Below, piece after piece: positions 5,050-8,736 of a DNA stretch of 8,736 bases. The first letter of the stretch is position 1. Each line of letters starts with the position of its first letter. Below the pieces are notes generated by a model, which was not told the DNA's origin, made no database searches, and worked only from the letters and a program-made list of their open reading frames with translations. The translations under genes and the position numbers were made by a program. The DNA is from an uncultured bacterium (GTDB lineage Bacteria > Bacillota > Clostridia > Lachnospirales > Lachnospiraceae): NCBI GenBank assembly GCA_945871045.1, contig CAMBUC010000076.1, positions 1 through 8,736 of the forward strand, in the 5' to 3' direction.

Positions 5050-7182
5050 ATGATAAAAAAAATCATCGCGGGGGCACTTCTTGCGGCGGTTGCGGTGACT
5101 GCTCAGAGTCCGGGGCTTTTGCAGATTCAGGCAGCACAGATGCGGGTGGAAGAGACAACGCAAATGCTGGAGGCAGCCATGGAAACTTTAGAGGATGGCT
5201 CTTACATCGAGGGAGAGGCACTTGTTTCTATGGAAGCAACAGCAGCGGCAGCGCTTACAAAGGAAGGGGTCTATCGCTTTGATCCCGACGTCAGAGTAGA
5301 GGCAGTCAGTGATTTTGGAACAGACGAGACGACAGGAAAAGAGAACTATAGTGTTCATCTGACATCGGACAAATATACAACTGAAGAACTGATGGAATTA
5401 GCCCTTTCGCAGTATTATGTAGACGGTGTCAGCGCGAATAACTATCGTCAGTTATGTAGTGCGGATCCCTATGCCGGTGCGCAGTGGTATTTAGACGGAA
5501 CCGGAGTGGTGAGTAAAGGGATCCGATTGTCCAAACAGAAGGTAACGGCAAAGGAAACGCCGGTGATCGCAGTGATCGATACAGGTGCGGATTATACACA
5601 TCCGGATCTGGCAGATAGCATGTGGATAAATCCTTATCCGGGAACCCTGGATGGTGTTTATGGATATGACTTTGGCGATGGTGATGCAGATCCGATGGAC
5701 CGGAACGGACATGGTACCCATGTGTCCGGTATTGCAGCGGCAAAAAGCAGTAACGGGATTGGAATTACAGGCGTTTCAAATGCAAAGATCATGGCACTGA
5801 AAACAGTGAGCGATAACAGTACGGAAATGTCCGATGCAGCGATCATTCAGGCGTATAAATATATTTATGATGCAATGGAAGCCGGAGTGAATGTCAAGGC
5901 CGTCAATTGTTCCTGGGGCGGAAGTTATGATTCCAATGGAATGCTTGCAAAAGCAATTGGATCCGTAGGAGAACGCGGTGCGCTCACGGTGTTTGCAGCC
6001 GGTAACGATCATACGGACTGGGATCATGTCTCAAAATCATTGCCGACTCCTTACGACTTGAACAGCCCTTATGTGGTCATTGTCGGGGCATCGGATGAAG
6101 ATGATCAAGTGGCATTCTTTTCGGATTATGGCGGAACAAAGGTAGATTTGTTTGCGCCGGGCAGCAATATGCTTTCTACCTATACGAATCATATGTTTCT
6201 GCCGTCTATCTATGACGAAGATACAAGAAAGAAACTATCTGCATACTACAATTGTCTCAGCGAATCCGCAGACAACATCCTGCCTGGCGGACAGACCTGG
6301 CAAAATTATTATACAGCTGCTCAGATTGGACTGATCACAGATTACACCGTGAATGTCACTCAGGTGAAACAGGCATCAAATGGGTATCTCAAACTGCTTA
6401 TAAAAAGAAACAGGTTCTATTTGTCCGAGGGAGCAGAGATCGCAGGCTCTGTTTATGTGGATGTGACAGACTTGAATCTGGATCAGAATGCGACTTATTA
6501 TGTATCATTTCGTGATGGAGAAGGCAGTGGAAACGAGATCCTGTGGCGCGACAATAACATGGTCAGCAGCCCTCAAAAGTCCCGTTTTGTAAATTATAAT
6601 GGAAGAACCTATATGAGGATCGTTGGTCTGGATATCCCTGCCCAGAATACAGGCAGAGAAAATGTCTGGTATTTGGATGATATTGCTATCTCAAAAGCGG
6701 ATCTGAAACCGGAGGTGTTTGGAGCCTATGCGCACATGGATGGTTCTTCCATGGCGGCGCCGGTGGTCAGTGCAGCAGTTGCAACGCTTGCAGCAGCCAA
6801 TCCAACCCGTTCGGCAACGGAAGTGCGAGCGCTATTATTAAAGAGCGTGCGCAAAGTAAGCACACTGTCCGGAAAGTGTACGACAGGTGGAATCTTAGAT
6901 GTGTCAAAGTTTTTGACCCTTTCCACAAAGGTTACACTCAATAAGACAGATACGTCCCTGCGCTATGGAAAAACACTCACACTAAAAGCAAAGGTTTCAC
7001 CTTCGAATGTGACAAATATGAAGGTGACATGGAAATCCTCTAATACAAAATATGCAACGGTGAGTAGTAACGGCGTGGTAAAGGTGAAAAAGGCCGGAAT
7101 CGGGCACACGGTAAAGATTACTGCAACGGCAGCAGATGGCTCCGGGAAAAAGGCTGCGTGCAAGATCAAACTAAAAAAATAA
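5050..7182 (+). CDS. Secreted subtilisin-family (S8) serine protease with C-terminal Ig-like domain
   Basis: This 710-residue exported protease has a signal peptide (about 1-29, MIKK then an alanine-rich core, cleavage near QIQAA). An I9-like propeptide region follows at about 55-136, and the mature enzyme probably starts near SADPYAGAQW (137-146), as in subtilisins. The catalytic residues are in canonical order: Asp177 in VIDTGADYTHPDL, His221 in NGHGTHVSG, oxyanion Asn319 in FAAGND and Ser567 in DGSSMAAP. Between FAPGSNMLST (369-377) and AYAHMDGSS lies an insertion of about 180 residues that ends in a beta-sandwich-like WYLDDIAIS. A Big_2-type Ig-like domain occupies about 626-709 (VTLNKT, VTWKSSN, GVVKVKKAG, CKIKL). 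No LPXTG or transmembrane anchor is seen. The start ATG has AAAGGAAG about 6-7 bases upstream. It is probably autoprocessed outside the cell; its substrate is unknown. Confidence 0.93.
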   Translation: MIKKIIAGALLAAVAVTAQSPGLLQIQAAQMRVEETTQMLEAAMETLEDGSYIEGEALVSMEATAAAALTKEGVYRFDPDVRVEAVSDFGTDETTGKENYSVHLTSDKYTTEELMELALSQYYVDGVSANNYRQLCSADPYAGAQWYLDGTGVVSKGIRLSKQKVTAKETPVIAVIDTGADYTHPDLADSMWINPYPGTLDGVYGYDFGDGDADPMDRNGHGTHVSGIAAAKSSNGIGITGVSNAKIMALKTVSDNSTEMSDAAIIQAYKYIYDAMEAGVNVKAVNCSWGGSYDSNGMLAKAIGSVGERGALTVFAAGNDHTDWDHVSKSLPTPYDLNSPYVVIVGASDEDDQVAFFSDYGGTKVDLFAPGSNMLSTYTNHMFLPSIYDEDTRKKLSAYYNCLSESADNILPGGQTWQNYYTAAQIGLITDYTVNVTQVKQASNGYLKLLIKRNRFYLSEGAEIAGSVYVDVTDLNLDQNATYYVSFRDGEGSGNEILWRDNNMVSSPQKSRFVNYNGRTYMRIVGLDIPAQNTGRENVWYLDDIAISKADLKPEVFGAYAHMDGSSMAAPVVSAAVATLAAANPTRSATEVRALLLKSVRKVSTLSGKCTTGGILDVSKFLTLSTKVTLNKTDTSLRYGKTLTLKAKVSPSNVTNMKVTWKSSNTKYATVSSNGVVKVKKAGIGHTVKITATAADGSGKKAACKIKLKK

Positions 7183-7203
7183 AGATGATGAGGGATGATA
7201 GTG

Positions 7204-8418
7204 ATGAAGAAGATCATACAGTATTTTGTGAGAATCATGTTTGCACTTTGTGTGGCTGCAGGGATCGGCTTGTATGCACCCGGGGTTATTCATGCAGAAG
7301 AACTGTTTGTGATGGATGATTCGGATATGATCGGTCAGGGCGGATCTATTTATTATATCAGCAGTTCACAGGATGACCTGTTGGATGAGATCTGGCGCAT
7401 GAAGGTAGCCACCGGAGAAACTTCTATGGTCGTATCTGAGCCGGGTGGCATTCTGAAAATGATCGTATGTGGAGAACTGTTATACTATACAACAGCAAAT
7501 GAGGAGTCCCAGTGGGAGATCCGCAGCTGCCGCCTGAATGGGGCCGATCAGGAAATTGTTTGCGAAGGCGTCATCTGTCATGTAGACAACGAGAATATTT
7601 ATTACATGCGTCATCTGAAGCCGACAAAGACACGCTTATATGCACGGAATCTTAAGACAGGAAAAAAGACTGTGATACGAACCGGTAAAGAGGGTCAGAC
7701 GCTGGCTCTTGCCGGAACGATCGGAAATGATATGTATTATTATCTGCATGACACGAAGACAGATAAACTGTATTTGTACCGGCTGAATAATGCCACGAAT
7801 AAATTGATACGTGTTGCATCGGAAAAACGGGTGGCAGACGGCACGGGAGGTCTGTTGGTCTCTGATGTGAAACAGATCGACGGCGAGTTGTACTATAATT
7901 TTGGATCCTATGAAGGAAGCGGTGGATTTTGGTATGGAACGATCCGAAGATTGACTGTAGACGGGAAAAAGAAAACCGTAGTGGGTTCTGCGGAATCTGA
8001 TCGGATCATCGCAGGCAGAAAAGAGATCTACTTCACCTCTACAAAAGGAAACTATTATAAATATGATCTCAAAACTGCAAAAAAGACAAAGTATTCATTA
8101 AAGTTTGAAAAGGATATCAACTATTCCGTATTGGGTGACAAAACTTATATGGCAGATACTTCTGATGCGAAGCAGATACAGATTTTCCGTTTTAATTCGG
8201 GAACAGATCGCGAAGTATTGGCGCGTTTTACTTCTATCCCTTTCAAACAGCGTTCTAATATATCCTATGCTGTCAAGATGAAACAGGTAGGTGTATATTT
8301 TGCCGTTTGTGTGACCGGAACAGATTACTCAAAACCGGAATATGGCTGGCGTGGAAAAACAGACAGTATCAACTGGTATATTGTCAACACAAGCGGTAAG
8401 GTGATCGGTTCGTTTTGA
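7204..8418 (+). CDS. Secreted beta-propeller-like protein (DUF5050-like)
   Basis: This protein of 404 residues has a signal peptide (MKKIIQYF, hydrophobic to about residue 29, probable cleavage after IHA at 31). Six evenly spaced strand motifs follow: IYYISS (49), LLYYTT (92), IYYMRH (132), MYYYLH (177), LYYNFG (229) and IYFTST (275), about 40-52 residues apart. Each is followed by a strand-like segment such as LYARNLKTGKKTV or YYKYDLKTAKKTKY. This is the pattern of DUF5050-type beta-propellers of clostridia. No catalytic motif is seen, so a binding or scaffolding role outside the cell is a guess. The start is uncertain: AGGG at 7191-7194 fits ATG 7204 (9 bases) or GTG 7201 (6 bases), while ATG 7195 is too close to it. 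Only 21 bases separate it from the protease stop and no terminator lies between, so the two are likely co-transcribed. Confidence 0.75.
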   Translation: MKKIIQYFVRIMFALCVAAGIGLYAPGVIHAEELFVMDDSDMIGQGGSIYYISSSQDDLLDEIWRMKVATGETSMVVSEPGGILKMIVCGELLYYTTANEESQWEIRSCRLNGADQEIVCEGVICHVDNENIYYMRHLKPTKTRLYARNLKTGKKTVIRTGKEGQTLALAGTIGNDMYYYLHDTKTDKLYLYRLNNATNKLIRVASEKRVADGTGGLLVSDVKQIDGELYYNFGSYEGSGGFWYGTIRRLTVDGKKKTVVGSAESDRIIAGRKEIYFTSTKGNYYKYDLKTAKKTKYSLKFEKDINYSVLGDKTYMADTSDAKQIQIFRFNSGTDREVLARFTSIPFKQRSNISYAVKMKQVGVYFAVCVTGTDYSKPEYGWRGKTDSINWYIVNTSGKVIGSF

Positions 8419-8463
8419 TGAGAAAAGATGAGAGACAACAATTGTGAAAGGAACAGAGAAAAA

Positions 8464-8736
8464 ATGACAGAGAATCAGACACGGATGAAGGAAATTGAGG
8501 ATCTTTTTGATAAATATAAGACAGAGATGACTCCGGAACAGACGGAGGAAATGCTGCGCCTTGTTCGCGAGGGACGTTTCATTGTTCCGGTGACTTTTCC
8601 GGAGGATGAGGCATTGAAGGCCATGCAGGAGGAACAGATCCGTACCGGTAAGCCGGTTCCGCTTCCGAAGGATGTAAAACCGATTCCTGTGCTGTTGCAG
8701 AATCCAAATAAAGAACGTTTTCTTGCGATTTACACA
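8464..8736 (+). CDS. SseB-family N-terminal domain protein, 3'-partial
   Basis: The frame is open from ATG 8464 to the window edge (91 residues). It begins MTENQTRMKEIEDLFDKYK, a charged helix without a signal peptide, so the product is cytoplasmic. The block EGRFIVPVTF, then KPIPVLLQNPNKERFLAIYT, matches the layout of the SseB N-terminal domain, in which a strand is followed by a flexible segment and a second strand ending in F(L/A)..(F/Y)T. Such proteins are common in Lachnospiraceae and are unrelated in function to type III secretion there; their role is unknown. AAAGGA at 8447-8452 is a ribosome site 11 bases upstream, a little distant. It lies 45 bases after the propeller gene with no clear promoter or terminator between, so it may belong to the same transcript. 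Confidence 0.7.
   Translation, partial: MTENQTRMKEIEDLFDKYKTEMTPEQTEEMLRLVREGRFIVPVTFPEDEALKAMQEEQIRTGKPVPLPKDVKPIPVLLQNPNKERFLAIYT

Noticed and set aside
5028..5282. Short + strand frame overlapping the start of the S8 protease gene
   Set aside because: It is in another frame over the protease signal peptide and propeptide, and its glycine/serine-rich translation comes from the alanine-rich coding of the real gene.
1..8736. CRISPR arrays, tRNA or rRNA genes, insertion sequences, riboswitches, phage genes
   Set aside because: No repeat-spacer pattern, cloverleaf, transposase motif or terminal inverted repeats, or cobalamin riboswitch was seen; any B12 riboswitch for the pdu operon would lie upstream of the window.

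Overview
The window looks like a Gram-positive, low-to-mid-GC gut anaerobe, most likely a clostridium of the Lachnospiraceae type. The reasons are strong AAAGGAGG-type ribosome binding sites, a coenzyme-B12-dependent diol/glycerol dehydratase operon of Firmicutes style, and secreted proteins with bacterial Ig-like (Big_2) domains, BspA-type leucine-rich repeats and tyrosine-rich propeller repeats. The lineage is an inference from family content; no rRNA or other marker gene is present.

Bases 1-3640 hold the 3' end of a pdu/dha-type operon on the + strand. In order it encodes the medium (partial) and small subunits of the dehydratase, the large and small subunits of its reactivating factor, and a PduO-type ATP:cob(I)alamin adenosyltransferase. 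The first four genes abut or overlap by 4 bases, which indicates translational coupling. Together they form an enzyme-plus-repair set: the dehydratase inactivates its own adenosylcobalamin, the reactivase ejects the damaged cofactor, and the adenosyltransferase remakes adenosylcobalamin. No microcompartment shell gene follows pduH, and the small subunit lacks the N-terminal extension found in encapsulated relatives. A strong bidirectional hairpin terminator at 3598-3640 closes the operon.

Bases 3652-4902 (- strand) encode a secreted protein with one Ig-like domain followed by eleven 23-24-residue BspA-type leucine-rich repeats. It converges on the pdu operon and shares its terminator.

Bases 4903-5049 are a compact divergent control region. 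It carries two back-to-back promoters, each with a perfect extended -10 (TGnTATAAT), three copies of an 11-bp motif about three helical turns apart, and a 12-bp perfect palindrome.

Bases 5050-8736 (+ strand) read as one unit. It has a secreted subtilisin-family (S8) protease with a C-terminal Ig-like domain and a large insertion just before the catalytic serine; 21 bases downstream is a secreted protein built like a beta-propeller (DUF5050-like); last comes the start of a cytoplasmic SseB-family protein that runs off the window. The LRR protein and the protease share related Ig-like domains and a common promoter region, which suggests a co-regulated cell-surface module. That functional link is inferred, not shown.
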